Position numbers and translations under genes: made by a program
Notes under the pieces: model-generated
The model's database searches: none
Seen by the model: only the letters and a program-made list of their open reading frames with translations
What the model was told of the DNA's origin: nothing
Shown: positions 15,356-24,253 of the stretch, piece by piece
Layout of the letters: each line of letters opens with the position of its first letter
Numbering within the stretch: the stretch's first letter is position 1
NCBI GenBank assembly: GCA_964425745.1
Contig: CAYRNW010000007.1
Span: 49,900 to 113,899 of the forward strand
Length of the DNA stretch: 64,000 nt
Direction of reading: 5' to 3'
Source: CALCNS01 sp964425745
Lineage (GTDB): Bacteria > Bacillota > JAAYKD01

Positions 15356-18300
15356 CTAATCAAAATAGTAATTTACAGAATAGGTAATGTTAGACTTGTT
15401 ATACATGCAATCATGGTTAGTATAGTAGTAAAACTCTAGCTTGGAATAAGTACCTGCCGGTAGATTTTTTTGGAACGTTATACCATTTTTGGTTGTTTGA
15501 TAGTCAAGCTGATCCCATGTATTTGTTTTAATGTTATATCCCCTTACTCGTCCAAAATCACTTCCGCTATGTCCGCTGACAGGCGGTACAGTAAAGGTGT
15601 ATTGCGTAATAGTAGCTCCCTCCAACCCGTTTTCCATGATAACTGAATCCGGGCCAGTAAGTACCATACCGCCGCCATTTGTGGAATCTGCCACGAAAAA
15701 TACAATAGCCGACCATGATGATTCAGCTCCGGTACTGTCAACTGCCTTAACCTTCACTACATTTTTGCCCAGTTGATAAACATAAGTTTCAGCAGGACGG
15801 TTTTCCCAAACATAGGTAATGGCATCCCCATCTGCATCATTGGAAGTTGCTGTGATTTTAACAGGTGTACCTGGTGTAACACTGTTTCCGTCTGGCGTTC
15901 TGGTAATCACAGGTGCAGTAGGTGCAGAATTTTGGATAGTAAAGACCACATCCGACCACTCGGAAATACCGCCATAGTTGTCTTTTGCTCTTACTTTTAT
16001 CGTATGAGTACCTACAGGATAGTAATTGTCCTGAGCCTTTCCATCGTATTCATAGATAATTTCATCACCATCTGCATCGGTGCTATTAACAGAAACATTG
16101 ACAAGAAATTTCCCGTCTTTTGCGTTTCGTGTAACATTTGCCACAATAGTTGGCTTTGACGGTGCTGCATTGCTGATAGTAAAGGTTACGTCTGTCCAGT
16201 CGGAAACACCGCCATAGTTATCCTTTGCTCTTACCCCTACCGTATGATTACCAACGGTATAATAGTTATCTTCAGCCTTTCCACTATATTCATAAGTAAT
16301 TTCATCTCCATCGGGGTCGCTGCTGTTGGCATAAATCTCAACAAGAAATTTACCACTACTAAATGTACGGGTTACATTGGCGTTTGCAACCGGCTTTGTG
16401 GGAGCTGTATTAATTACTTCAACGCTCTGTTTTGAGGTGAATGTTCTGCCAAGCTCATCAACAACGGTGGCACTCAAAATATAGTTTCCCGGTGTACTGA
16501 TTGTCACAGTTCCGCCGTGGTTTCCCAAATTACCCTGTATATTGCCATCCAACGGTATAGATTGCCCGTCTTTTTCAAGGCTCCAAACAATATTTTTGCC
16601 ACCAGGATTTGCAGCCTGACTGACTGTTACTTCAAATGGCACTCCTGTACGTACACTGCTCGGCATCGAGAAATCACAATTTATCAATGGGTAAACGCTG
16701 ATTTGTGCGCTATAGCTGAAAATTCTTCCTAAAGCATCGGTCATTGTTGCGGTAAGGAGGTATTCACCTTCCTGCATTAGACGGATTTTCCCACCTTGTT
16801 CATTCATCGTTCCATTGACTGACTCATCCCATTTAGCAGGCTGACCGTTTCTCATTAAACTCCATTCAATCGGTAGCACTCCCATATCGCCTGTAGTGCG
16901 AATATCAATATCCGTATCTGTATGGGCAATCTGAGGAAGATTAAATTCTATGGAGAGGACAGGGAGAATCTCGATCTTATTTTCACAATTGAATTGGAAT
17001 ACTCTTCCGGTTTCATCTGTCGCACTTGCTTCAATGCCATAGTTTCCGGCAAGTTTGATACGAATGTCTCCACCATTATTCCCAAGTGTGCCGTCAATAT
17101 AGGTATCCCAATCCTGAAAACCTTGCATATTGTCCACATACCATTTAACTGTCAATCCGTCCATATCAGCAGTTGTAGTGTTGACGGTAATAATATCATC
17201 GGTATGAGTAGCTTTAGGCAAAGTAAATACAAGCTGCGGAACCGGATATACCTTGATTTCACTACTATTTTTAAAACTTCTGCCCGTTTCATCGGAAATA
17301 GTAGCTGTCAGCGTATAACTGCCTTTTTGAGTAAAGCGGATATTTCCTCCATCATTTCCGAGACTGCCTTCGATATAATTGGAAACAGCAACTTCCGTTC
17401 CGTCCTTGGTAACACTCCATACGACAGGGAGCTTACCTGCTTCAATAAGCTGTGTTTGTACTGTGACTGGCTTATCTGTATGAGTGGTTTTTTCTATTGT
17501 AAAGTCCATGCTTATCACGGGATAAACCATAACTGGTGAAGTGTATTCAAAACTACGTCCGGTGCTATCTATCACCGCCGCCTTTAAATGGTAGTCCCCC
17601 TTTTCCTTAAAGCGAATAGTACCTCCGTTATCGTTAAGCGTTCCTTCAATACAGTCGTTCAAATTAATCTCATTACCATCTTTCGTCAAACTCCAGCGAA
17701 CCTCAAGCCCCTGTGTTTCCAGGAATGAGGTTTTGACTTCTACAAAGGTATCTGTATGTGCAATTTCCGGCAAATAAAAGCCTGTAACTGCCACCGGATA
17801 TACAACTGTACTTGCCTCATCAGAAAATACCCTGCCTGTCGAGTCAACCAACACAGCATTTAAGGTATAAACTCCCTTTTCTTTAAAACGGATAGTACCT
17901 CCTTCATTGGAAAGCGATCCGTCGATACAGTCTGAAAGTGCCGCATCCTTACCATTTTTGGTAATGCTCCATACTGCTTTCATATCCCCGATTTCGGAGG
18001 ATGTCACCATTAGGGCAATCTCTTTGTCGGTATGGGTTGTTGCAGGCAGGGAAAAGGTAAAGCTCGTCACAGGGTAAACAGTAATTTGCGCAGCAGCTTC
18101 AAATTTTCTGCCCGTTATGTCAATGACAACAGCTCTAAGAGCATACCAACCTTTTTCTTTAAATTGAATATTGCCACCTTCATTGGTAAGATTTCCATTG
18201 ATGCAGTCCTTTAAACTAACCTGTTCCCCATCCTTTTCAAGCTGCCAGACAATATCCAGATTCCCTAAATCCTTGCTTTCTACCGTTACGTTTACCGTTG

Positions 18301-19627
18301 AATCGGTATGTGCTGTTTTAGGCAAATTTAGTGTCAACTGTGGCACAGGATAGACCTGAATATCGGCTTTTGCTGTGAACTCTCGGTTCGTTTCATCAAT
18401 GATGGCGGCAACAAGGGAGTAACTGCCACTTTCCTTGAAGCTGATAGAACCTCCATCATTATTCAGATTGCCCTCAATATATTCACCCCATTTTACTTGC
18501 TTTCCGTCCTTAAAAAGACGCCATGTTACATTTTTATTATCTTGTACCACCGCTTTGACTTCAACCTCTTTATCGATATGCGTCTTACCGTTAAGATCAA
18601 TGCTTATATCTGGTACAGGATAGATTTTGATTTCCTTACTGAAAGTGTATTTTTTATTGCCATAATTGGTTGCGGTAGCCGTTATTTTATAATCTCCCGC
18701 CGCTTTGATGCAAATCTTACCGCCATCCTTGTTGAGTGCTCCTTCCAAATCATCCGTTGCAAGTGACTCTGTATCTTCTTTCTGAATTGTCCACTCAAGA
18801 TTTTTTACATTGCTTAAAGTGGTCTTTACCTCAAATGGTGTATCTGTATGGCTGTAATTGGGCACTGAAATTTCTACCTTTGCAGCAGGATAGCTTGTGC
18901 TGCCACCACCGTTACTGCTGTTGTTTGACTTCTCATCCGGCTTGGTTTTTTCCTGATCGTTATTGTTTTCTGCCTGTTCCTGTGAGATACGCTCTATAGC
19001 CTCAGAACGACGAAGAATCATTGCAAAGGCTTCCGCTCTGGTACTGTATGCCATAGGACGCACGGTCTTGTCGGGATAACCATAGGACAAACCATATTTT
19101 TCTGCAACATTGATATATCCCTTATCTTCTTTGGTAATCTGACCGTCATCAATAAAAGGCGTATCTTCTGTCATAGTTTTAGCCATATCTTCTTTGCCTA
19201 TGGAACGTACCATCATGCGGATCATTTCCATACGCCTGATAGGCTGGCTAGGCTTAAAATCTTTTCCGTAATCATCTTTTGCTATTACTTTGTTTTTGAC
19301 AAGAGCTTCGATAAAGCTCTCTGCCCAATGCTTGTCTGTATCATCAAAGGTATCGGGACCAGTGTGGGCATAACCCTCCAGCTTTAAGCTATAAGTCAGC
19401 AGACTTACAAATTCACTACGGGTAATAGTCGCATCAGGTCTGACCGTGCCGTCAGGATATCCGTTTACAATGCCTTCCTGTGAAAGCTTTTCAATGGTTT
19501 CTCTTGCCCAGTGATTCGAAGCATCAGGGAACACTTTAAAAGCAGCATAAGCAGCACTGCTAAAAAGGGTTAAAATAAGAGCGATAGCAGCAACAATTGC
19601 CATCGCCTGTTTTAATGTATTTTTCAT
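15356..19627 (-). CDS. Very large SLH-domain surface protein with tandem Ig-like repeats
   Basis: A 1,423-residue secreted protein. It has a signal peptide ending near AAYAA (residue about 29) and three S-layer homology domains (about 30-215; FPDASNHWARETIEKL is the first). After a Ser/Asn/Gly linker come nine tandem repeats of about 85 residues, most marked by HTD near the start, a TrpxLxKDG core and VYPV at the junction. Three Ig/PKD-like repeats (PDGDEITYEY, KDNYGGVS) and a C-terminal domain of about 110 residues complete it. SLH domains bind pyruvylated secondary wall polymer, so the protein should sit on the cell surface. ATG 19627 follows GGAGG. Within a conjugative element it may act in cell-to-cell contact; this is inference. 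Confidence 0.9.
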   Translation of the reverse strand: MKNTLKQAMAIVAAIALILTLFSSAAYAAFKVFPDASNHWARETIEKLSQEGIVNGYPDGTVRPDATITRSEFVSLLTYSLKLEGYAHTGPDTFDDTDKHWAESFIEALVKNKVIAKDDYGKDFKPSQPIRRMEMIRMMVRSIGKEDMAKTMTEDTPFIDDGQITKEDKGYINVAEKYGLSYGYPDKTVRPMAYSTRAEAFAMILRRSEAIERISQEQAENNNDQEKTKPDEKSNNSSNGGGSTSYPAAKVEISVPNYSHTDTPFEVKTTLSNVKNLEWTIQKEDTESLATDDLEGALNKDGGKICIKAAGDYKITATATNYGNKKYTFSKEIKIYPVPDISIDLNGKTHIDKEVEVKAVVQDNKNVTWRLFKDGKQVKWGEYIEGNLNNDGGSISFKESGSYSLVAAIIDETNREFTAKADIQVYPVPQLTLNLPKTAHTDSTVNVTVESKDLGNLDIVWQLEKDGEQVSLKDCINGNLTNEGGNIQFKEKGWYALRAVVIDITGRKFEAAAQITVYPVTSFTFSLPATTHTDKEIALMVTSSEIGDMKAVWSITKNGKDAALSDCIDGSLSNEGGTIRFKEKGVYTLNAVLVDSTGRVFSDEASTVVYPVAVTGFYLPEIAHTDTFVEVKTSFLETQGLEVRWSLTKDGNEINLNDCIEGTLNDNGGTIRFKEKGDYHLKAAVIDSTGRSFEYTSPVMVYPVISMDFTIEKTTHTDKPVTVQTQLIEAGKLPVVWSVTKDGTEVAVSNYIEGSLGNDGGNIRFTQKGSYTLTATISDETGRSFKNSSEIKVYPVPQLVFTLPKATHTDDIITVNTTTADMDGLTVKWYVDNMQGFQDWDTYIDGTLGNNGGDIRIKLAGNYGIEASATDETGRVFQFNCENKIEILPVLSIEFNLPQIAHTDTDIDIRTTGDMGVLPIEWSLMRNGQPAKWDESVNGTMNEQGGKIRLMQEGEYLLTATMTDALGRIFSYSAQISVYPLINCDFSMPSSVRTGVPFEVTVSQAANPGGKNIVWSLEKDGQSIPLDGNIQGNLGNHGGTVTISTPGNYILSATVVDELGRTFTSKQSVEVINTAPTKPVANANVTRTFSSGKFLVEIYANSSDPDGDEITYEYSGKAEDNYYTVGNHTVGVRAKDNYGGVSDWTDVTFTISNAAPSKPTIVANVTRNAKDGKFLVNVSVNSTDADGDEIIYEYDGKAQDNYYPVGTHTIKVRAKDNYGGISEWSDVVFTIQNSAPTAPVITRTPDGNSVTPGTPVKITATSNDADGDAITYVWENRPAETYVYQLGKNVVKVKAVDSTGAESSWSAIVFFVADSTNGGGMVLTGPDSVIMENGLEGATITQYTFTVPPVSGHSGSDFGRVRGYNIKTNTWDQLDYQTTKNGITFQKNLPAGTYSKLEFYYYTNHDCMYNKSNITYSVNYYFD

Positions 19628-19676
19628 ATTCAATTTCCTCCGTTTGTTTTAATATACAGTTCGTTACTAAATTTTC

Positions 19677-20417
19677 TCATCGAAGGCACCTTACATTCTC
19701 ACTCTCAAAATCCTGTTCACCATCTGTCGGTGGGGCAGGCAAAGTCTGCTCAATTTTGTAGATAACATCGCCAATTGCTTTCTCTACCTCTGATGTAAGT
19801 GCAGCATCTAACTTTACACGTTCGATACAGCAAGATAGCAGAAGTGAAAGTTCGGCATTGGAAAACAGGTTATCCCTTTTAACTTTTTGCTGTTTTTCTA
19901 TAAAGCCGCATCTTTCTGCAAAATCCTGTTGTGCTTCTTTAAAACATAAAAACTGCCGAGCATAGTAATAGACTTCCGACTTGTCGTAATCCATTCCTTT
20001 TTTCCAAGTAGCATACTCATAACCAATTAGAGGGGACAACCGGCAACCCATTACAATGTCTCCGACTTCATAAAGCTTCATATACCCATTTGGCAGATTC
20101 CCTATCGGCTTAACAGGCAAATCTGAGGATAGATTAAACTGCTTTTTTAAGTCCGAAGCAATTTCCATAATAATATTGGCACTTTCGTATTGGCAGCCAA
20201 TATATATCAGCCTGTCATCTGCGGTTATAATGGCTACCAACCCTCCTGTATCGCTAAAAATCTCTGCTGTAACATCGGATACTTCAGGTTCTTTAATGGT
20301 TAGCTGAACCTTTTTTAACCGCTTAAAAAGTTCGCTGTATAATTGCTTTTTTGAAATTATAATTATCACCCTTTCATTCAGGATATTTATATTGTTATAA
20401 GTCAGAAATTTTATCAC
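19677..20417 (-). CDS. Unknown protein, paralogue of the gene at 14610-15287
   Basis: A soluble protein of up to 246 residues with no recognised domain. It shares the pattern of the 14610-15287 product (PNGYMKLYEVGDIVMGCRL, then RQFLCFKEAQQDFAERCGF and FSNAELSLLL). The start is uncertain: GTG 20417 follows AAAGGAC closely, while GTG 20369 would give an N-terminus in line with the paralogue (ISKKQLYSELF). It lies just upstream of the SLH surface-protein gene and downstream of the relaxase. Confidence 0.55.
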   Translation of the reverse strand: MIKFLTYNNINILNERVIIIISKKQLYSELFKRLKKVQLTIKEPEVSDVTAEIFSDTGGLVAIITADDRLIYIGCQYESANIIMEIASDLKKQFNLSSDLPVKPIGNLPNGYMKLYEVGDIVMGCRLSPLIGYEYATWKKGMDYDKSEVYYYARQFLCFKEAQQDFAERCGFIEKQQKVKRDNLFSNAELSLLLSCCIERVKLDAALTSEVEKAIGDVIYKIEQTLPAPPTDGEQDFESENVRCLR

Positions 20418-20453
20418 TGTCCTTTCCTGTTAATCAAAAAGGATATGGAAAGC

Positions 20454-21689
20454 TTATTTCTCCATACCCTTGTCCCTGTTTTTAAGATACAGTTCTTTTT
20501 TTGCCCTTTTCGACAACTCCGTGCTCATTGCTTTTTCTGCATCATCATAATCCATGTTTAAATCTGATGTGTTTTGTTCCAGCATAATCAAAATTTCATA
20601 AACCATCTGTTCGGTGTAATAAGCTCTTCTGGCTTCAGTAAATTCTACATTTGAAAGTTCACGCTCCTTATTTAATATTGTTTTGACAACACCAAGCACT
20701 TTATTGGCAATCAGTTTGTCCATTTCATCTACTGCCTTAACTTTGTACCTGTTGATGTTTTCAGGGTCTGTATCATAAAGCATGGCAAGCTTTGACTTTA
20801 TCTCTGCATACTCATCTATTAAATCTTTAATATAGGGGACATTTTGTTTTATATCAGCTATCAGTTCATCAATTACCTCTTTTGCTTCTTCTGGAAGTAG
20901 TTGATAATAAAGCCTCCCCTTTTTCGGCATTATGTCTTTAAGCTGAAACAGACGGACCGATAATGGAGATAGATTGATACCGTTCAATACTCCATCAAGT
21001 GGAATGGCCGCTAAATCATCTTCATCAATTTTCCCTACAAGTTCTTTTAAGTTTTTATATTCCTTGGGATAAATAGACTTCATATAGTCATCAAAGTCTT
21101 TTACCAATAGATTTGTAGTTTCTTTTAGTGCTGATTTACTGATATCCTTAGCTTTGCAATAATCCGCAATTTTATCTGCAAAGGTTTCCTTTATGAGCTG
21201 TATACGAATGCTGTCGGCTACTTCCGGTTTAACAAAATTCTTCATAGTCTTTTGGTTTTTGTCCCAGAAGACTATATGGATATGAGGATGACTGACTTCA
21301 TTGTGATGTGCACAAACCCAGGACAGATTTTTAAGACTGATGCCATTTTTTTGAGCAAGTACTGCAATATGCTTCTCAATGTAATCCTCCCATGCCTTAT
21401 GATCTTTTAAGCCCAATTCGGTTGCTGTTTGTGGCGTAAATGAAATGACGCTTCTAAATATATTAACCTTTTTATATGACAGCTCCCGCACTTCTCTTGC
21501 TACCTCTTGCCAGGTTTCAAACTCTATCAGGTTACCGGGAGAAAGTTTGCCAAACAACCCGTGACGCATACCCTCACTCTTTGATGCTCCAGGACGAGTA
21601 GAGATATATCGGATATGGGCATAATTGCATTTGGGTGTTTTTTTATAATTGGGAGGACGGAATCTCTGCTTATACATCAAAATCGACAT
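20454..21689 (-). CDS. MobP-type relaxase
   Basis: A conjugative relaxase of 411 residues. The N-terminal tract MSILMYKQRFRPPNYKKT and the histidine cluster HHNEVSHPHIHIVFWDKNQ (residues 128-146) are typical of MobP (MobP3-like) relaxases. The HPHIH part is the metal-binding triad, and the catalytic tyrosine is probably in the N-terminal third (Tyr23 or Tyr28 in NYAHIRYIS). It nicks oriT and pilots the strand into the recipient. I chose ATG 21689 since AAGGGAGG lies upstream. The start overlaps the stop of the MobC-like gene by 20 bases. The C-terminal half is helical and rich in charged residues. Confidence 0.9.
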   Translation of the reverse strand: MSILMYKQRFRPPNYKKTPKCNYAHIRYISTRPGASKSEGMRHGLFGKLSPGNLIEFETWQEVAREVRELSYKKVNIFRSVISFTPQTATELGLKDHKAWEDYIEKHIAVLAQKNGISLKNLSWVCAHHNEVSHPHIHIVFWDKNQKTMKNFVKPEVADSIRIQLIKETFADKIADYCKAKDISKSALKETTNLLVKDFDDYMKSIYPKEYKNLKELVGKIDEDDLAAIPLDGVLNGINLSPLSVRLFQLKDIMPKKGRLYYQLLPEEAKEVIDELIADIKQNVPYIKDLIDEYAEIKSKLAMLYDTDPENINRYKVKAVDEMDKLIANKVLGVVKTILNKERELSNVEFTEARRAYYTEQMVYEILIMLEQNTSDLNMDYDDAEKAMSTELSKRAKKELYLKNRDKGMEK

Positions 21690-22170
21690 AAGCAGGTGTT
21701 CCTCCCTTAATTTCTGCAATTGCTTTCTTCATTTCTTCATCATCCATAAAGGCTGCGATTGCATCAGCACTTTTCATATTGGCATAAACCAAAGCACGCT
21801 TTCTTGCCAGCTTTTCGATTTTTTCAAAGGAAGAATATCGGTCTTTATCAATCAAGTCCGATATAATGGCGATATTTGCATAGTATCCTGCTGCTGAAAT
21901 GATCGTCAGTCTGTTAATCATTCCTGCAAGACGGTTAGCCAGTGATTTTATTGAAGTTTCAATTTCCTGATGAATGATGGCGGTTATCATATCTATGTTT
22001 TCTTCATATCCATTGATAGTCAATCCTTTCTCCACAAATTCTCTGATAATATCAGAAGCAAATACATTCTTCTTTATTGCCAGCTTTTCAATCTGTTCTA
22101 AAGTATCGGTAGAAAAAACCACTGACCTTTTCTGAGTTTTTGGAGTGTTGCTTTTAGGTTTATCTTTCAC
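21670..22170 (-). CDS. MobC-like relaxosome accessory protein
   Basis: A 166-residue basic-then-acidic protein. The first 50 residues (KRSVVFSTDTLEQIEKLAIKK, FASDIIREFVEKGL) look like a ribbon-helix-helix DNA-binding fold, and the rest is helical. Proteins of this form beside a MobP relaxase act as relaxosome accessory factors that bind oriT. The upstream 209 noncoding bases contain the inverted-repeat cluster that I call oriT, which fits this role. AGGAGG precedes the ATG. Confidence 0.72.
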   Translation of the reverse strand: MKDKPKSNTPKTQKRSVVFSTDTLEQIEKLAIKKNVFASDIIREFVEKGLTINGYEENIDMITAIIHQEIETSIKSLANRLAGMINRLTIISAAGYYANIAIISDLIDKDRYSSFEKIEKLARKRALVYANMKSADAIAAFMDDEEMKKAIAEIKGGTPAYVDFDV

Positions 22171-22184
22171 AATACTCCTCCTTT

Positions 22185-22360
22185 CCGCTTGTCACCCCAT
22201 TGGGTGACTGAAAATATTGCAAGAACCCCGTTACCGGCACTGCCGGTAAGCTGTTTTCTCGTGGGGTGGGAACCCCACTATTCCTGCCTTACCTCAAAAG
22301 GGCATAGGTCTTGTGACCTCAGCCCTTTTAGATTCGGGGCTTCCCAAAAGGGAAGGTTTC
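22185..22360 (-). other. Probable origin of transfer (oriT), cluster of inverted repeats
   Basis: The only long noncoding gap in the mobilisation block holds five inverted repeats in about 170 bases. They are GTCACCC/GGGTGAC (22191-22208), TTACCGGCA/TGCCGGTAA (22231-22249), GTGGGGT/ACCCCAC (22261-22278), AAAAGGGC/GCCCTTTT (22296-22329) with AGGTC/GACCT nested inside, and CTTCCC/GGGAAG (22340-22355). It lies directly upstream of the MobC-like and relaxase genes, the usual place for oriT. The nic site is not identified. The GC-rich tracts stand out from the AT-rich surroundings. A role as transcription terminators for the upstream genes is an alternative for single stems but does not explain the cluster. 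Confidence 0.6.
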
Positions 22361-22379
22361 ATACTAATGAAAAGAAAGT

Positions 22380-23444
22380 TCATGGTTCAATCTCCTCCAT
22401 ATCAATTTCCTTATTGGATTCATCAACGGCATCCTTTTCAAATTCGGCTTTCAGTTCATCTTCACGCATGGTGTCAAGCTCATCCACAGTTCTTCCTTTT
22501 CGAGTTTCAATCAGATCCTGGTTGAAATCTTTAAGATGCGGATGGTGAATTGCAACTTCGTAACCTTTTTCGCTGTATTTATCGCACCATTTCATTGCAG
22601 CCATCTGGCCCCAGTTTCTATAGCATCCGTCTTTATCTTTAGCAAGGTAGTCATTGTCCAAAGCGAATACTATTTTCTTAATTTCAGGATGCCACTGCAA
22701 ATATCGTTCAAGAGCGCCATCCCAGGTACATCCGAGAGAGATGCGGTGATCCTGCCTCCAATCATGTCCATAGAGTTTTGCAAAGGTAGCATGGCTCATG
22801 GCATCAATGGGACTTTCGCAAACAAACACCATATCACTCTTCCCTCCAATAACAAAGGGATAGCTCTTATCGGAATTAACGGCATCCATTTTGAAAGCCT
22901 TATCAACATAGGTTCCACGCATGGAACAGTACTTAGGAGTGCTGCTCTCATCGTATCCGACAAATACGCAGTTTCTATATTTGGATTCCTGATAAACTTT
23001 CCTTTCATTCATCAGTACGGATACGATTTCCGGTTCAATACCTCGGATGGAAATCAAATACCAATAGGTTCTTTTAAAATTCTCTGCCTTATCAGGAATA
23101 ATCAACGGGCCTTTTTCTTCTTTTTCATAAGATGCTACAGTTTTAATATACGGCTCATAACGTTCGCCAAGTAGTTGTGCGACGGCTTCGGGATAGGCTA
23201 CATTACCGTATTTCATCACAAAATCAATAGGACCGCCTTTTTCATCGGCAGTCCAGTGATAAAAACGGTTACTGTCTTTAAAGATGTACAACCCACCTGA
23301 TTTTTTTGCATGAAGTGCTTTTCTCCCTCCCTTCTCAAGTTCAAAACCATACTGACGTGCAAGATCAATTAGGCTTACGCAGTTTGCTCTTTGTATTTCT
23401 TCTTCTGTAAAGTGGCGATATGCCTTATGGGTTTGTGTCTGCAT
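22380..23444 (-). CDS. Toprim-domain primase-like protein (DUF3991/Toprim)
   Basis: A 354-residue protein. The N-terminal part (about 15-95) resembles the DUF3991/CHC2-like module (LIDLARQYGFELEKGGRKA, FYHWTADEKGGPIDFVM) without a full zinc finger. A Toprim domain follows: Glu210 in VFVCESPIDAMS and the DND at about 259-261 in VFALDNDYL. Such proteins are carried by conjugative elements and probably prime the transferred single strand in the recipient. The C-terminal 35 residues are acidic. It ends 19 bases before the oriT cluster. Confidence 0.82.
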   Translation of the reverse strand: MQTQTHKAYRHFTEEEIQRANCVSLIDLARQYGFELEKGGRKALHAKKSGGLYIFKDSNRFYHWTADEKGGPIDFVMKYGNVAYPEAVAQLLGERYEPYIKTVASYEKEEKGPLIIPDKAENFKRTYWYLISIRGIEPEIVSVLMNERKVYQESKYRNCVFVGYDESSTPKYCSMRGTYVDKAFKMDAVNSDKSYPFVIGGKSDMVFVCESPIDAMSHATFAKLYGHDWRQDHRISLGCTWDGALERYLQWHPEIKKIVFALDNDYLAKDKDGCYRNWGQMAAMKWCDKYSEKGYEVAIHHPHLKDFNQDLIETRKGRTVDELDTMREDELKAEFEKDAVDESNKEIDMEEIEP

Positions 23445-23447
23445 AGG

Positions 23448-24200
23448 CTATACCTCCATTTCTTCATCTGGTTCCTTTATTTCCTCCAAAATATCTACAA
23501 TATCTGCATCGTCATACCGATACTCAAGGGACTCTACAATATCCTTGCAGTCATCCGGCAAATACTCTTTTATTTCATTCTGTACATCACAAATCTCACC
23601 CATAAAGCCCCAGCAACTTGCTATTTCCTCGTTACTTTCATACAGTTTAAATCCATAGCACTGATCGGTAAGGTAATAATCGTATTCCTTAACTTCGCTG
23701 ATCAAAACTTGTCTTGCTTTTTCAATGGTTTCAGGAGTGACCACACCATATTCCTTTTGTATGTCATCGTATGAAACATAAATCCAGCCTACCTGCCCAC
23801 TGTCCCAGGGACAGGAAAAACCAGTTGTATTGATTGTAATTCCACTGTGGTCATAAAGATAAATAGGCTCGATAACGTAACTGCTCGAAAGAAAGTTCAA
23901 GATATTATCATGGATGGCTTTTCTGTATGCACCATAGCGATTTCGATACAGAGAGATATCAATCTCCTCCGTAAGTTTCTCGAATTTTCCCTCAGCTTCT
24001 TCATAGTCGCCCAGCTTTTCTTCCAAAAGACTCATCAAAAAATCGTCTGGCTCACGAAAACTGTGCTCGTCACCAAGATTATTCCTGCTATGGAAGCAGA
24101 TCATTGTTCCAAGATTATCTTGTTCCGCACGGGGGTGCTGTGGCGTATCATCATTTACCACGAACAAAACATAGGGCTGTTTTACCGCAACCATCGGCAT
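23448..24200 (-). CDS. Conserved-looking unknown protein of the conjugative element
   Basis: A 250-residue acidic soluble protein of unknown function. The order of features is LGTMICFHSRNNLGDEHSF near the N-terminus, a central segment with FSCPWDSGQVGWIYVSYDDI, and CYGFKLYESNEEIASCWGF towards the end. I recognise this pattern from proteins of clostridial mobile elements and phages, but no activity is known to me. The ATG at 24200 is preferred over the track start at 24224 because a GTGAG site lies just upstream. It sits three bases before the Toprim gene. Confidence 0.55.
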   Translation of the reverse strand: MPMVAVKQPYVLFVVNDDTPQHPRAEQDNLGTMICFHSRNNLGDEHSFREPDDFLMSLLEEKLGDYEEAEGKFEKLTEEIDISLYRNRYGAYRKAIHDNILNFLSSSYVIEPIYLYDHSGITINTTGFSCPWDSGQVGWIYVSYDDIQKEYGVVTPETIEKARQVLISEVKEYDYYLTDQCYGFKLYESNEEIASCWGFMGEICDVQNEIKEYLPDDCKDIVESLEYRYDDADIVDILEEIKEPDEEMEV

Positions 24201-24253
24201 TATGCTCACATCCTTTATTATCAAATAGTTAAAATGTCTTCAAAATTACATCC

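Noticed and set aside
15356..19000. Regularly spaced similar segments suggesting a CRISPR array
   Set aside because: The repeats are about 255 bases long, in frame, divergent, and code for the tandem domains of the SLH protein; there are no short identical repeats with unique spacers.
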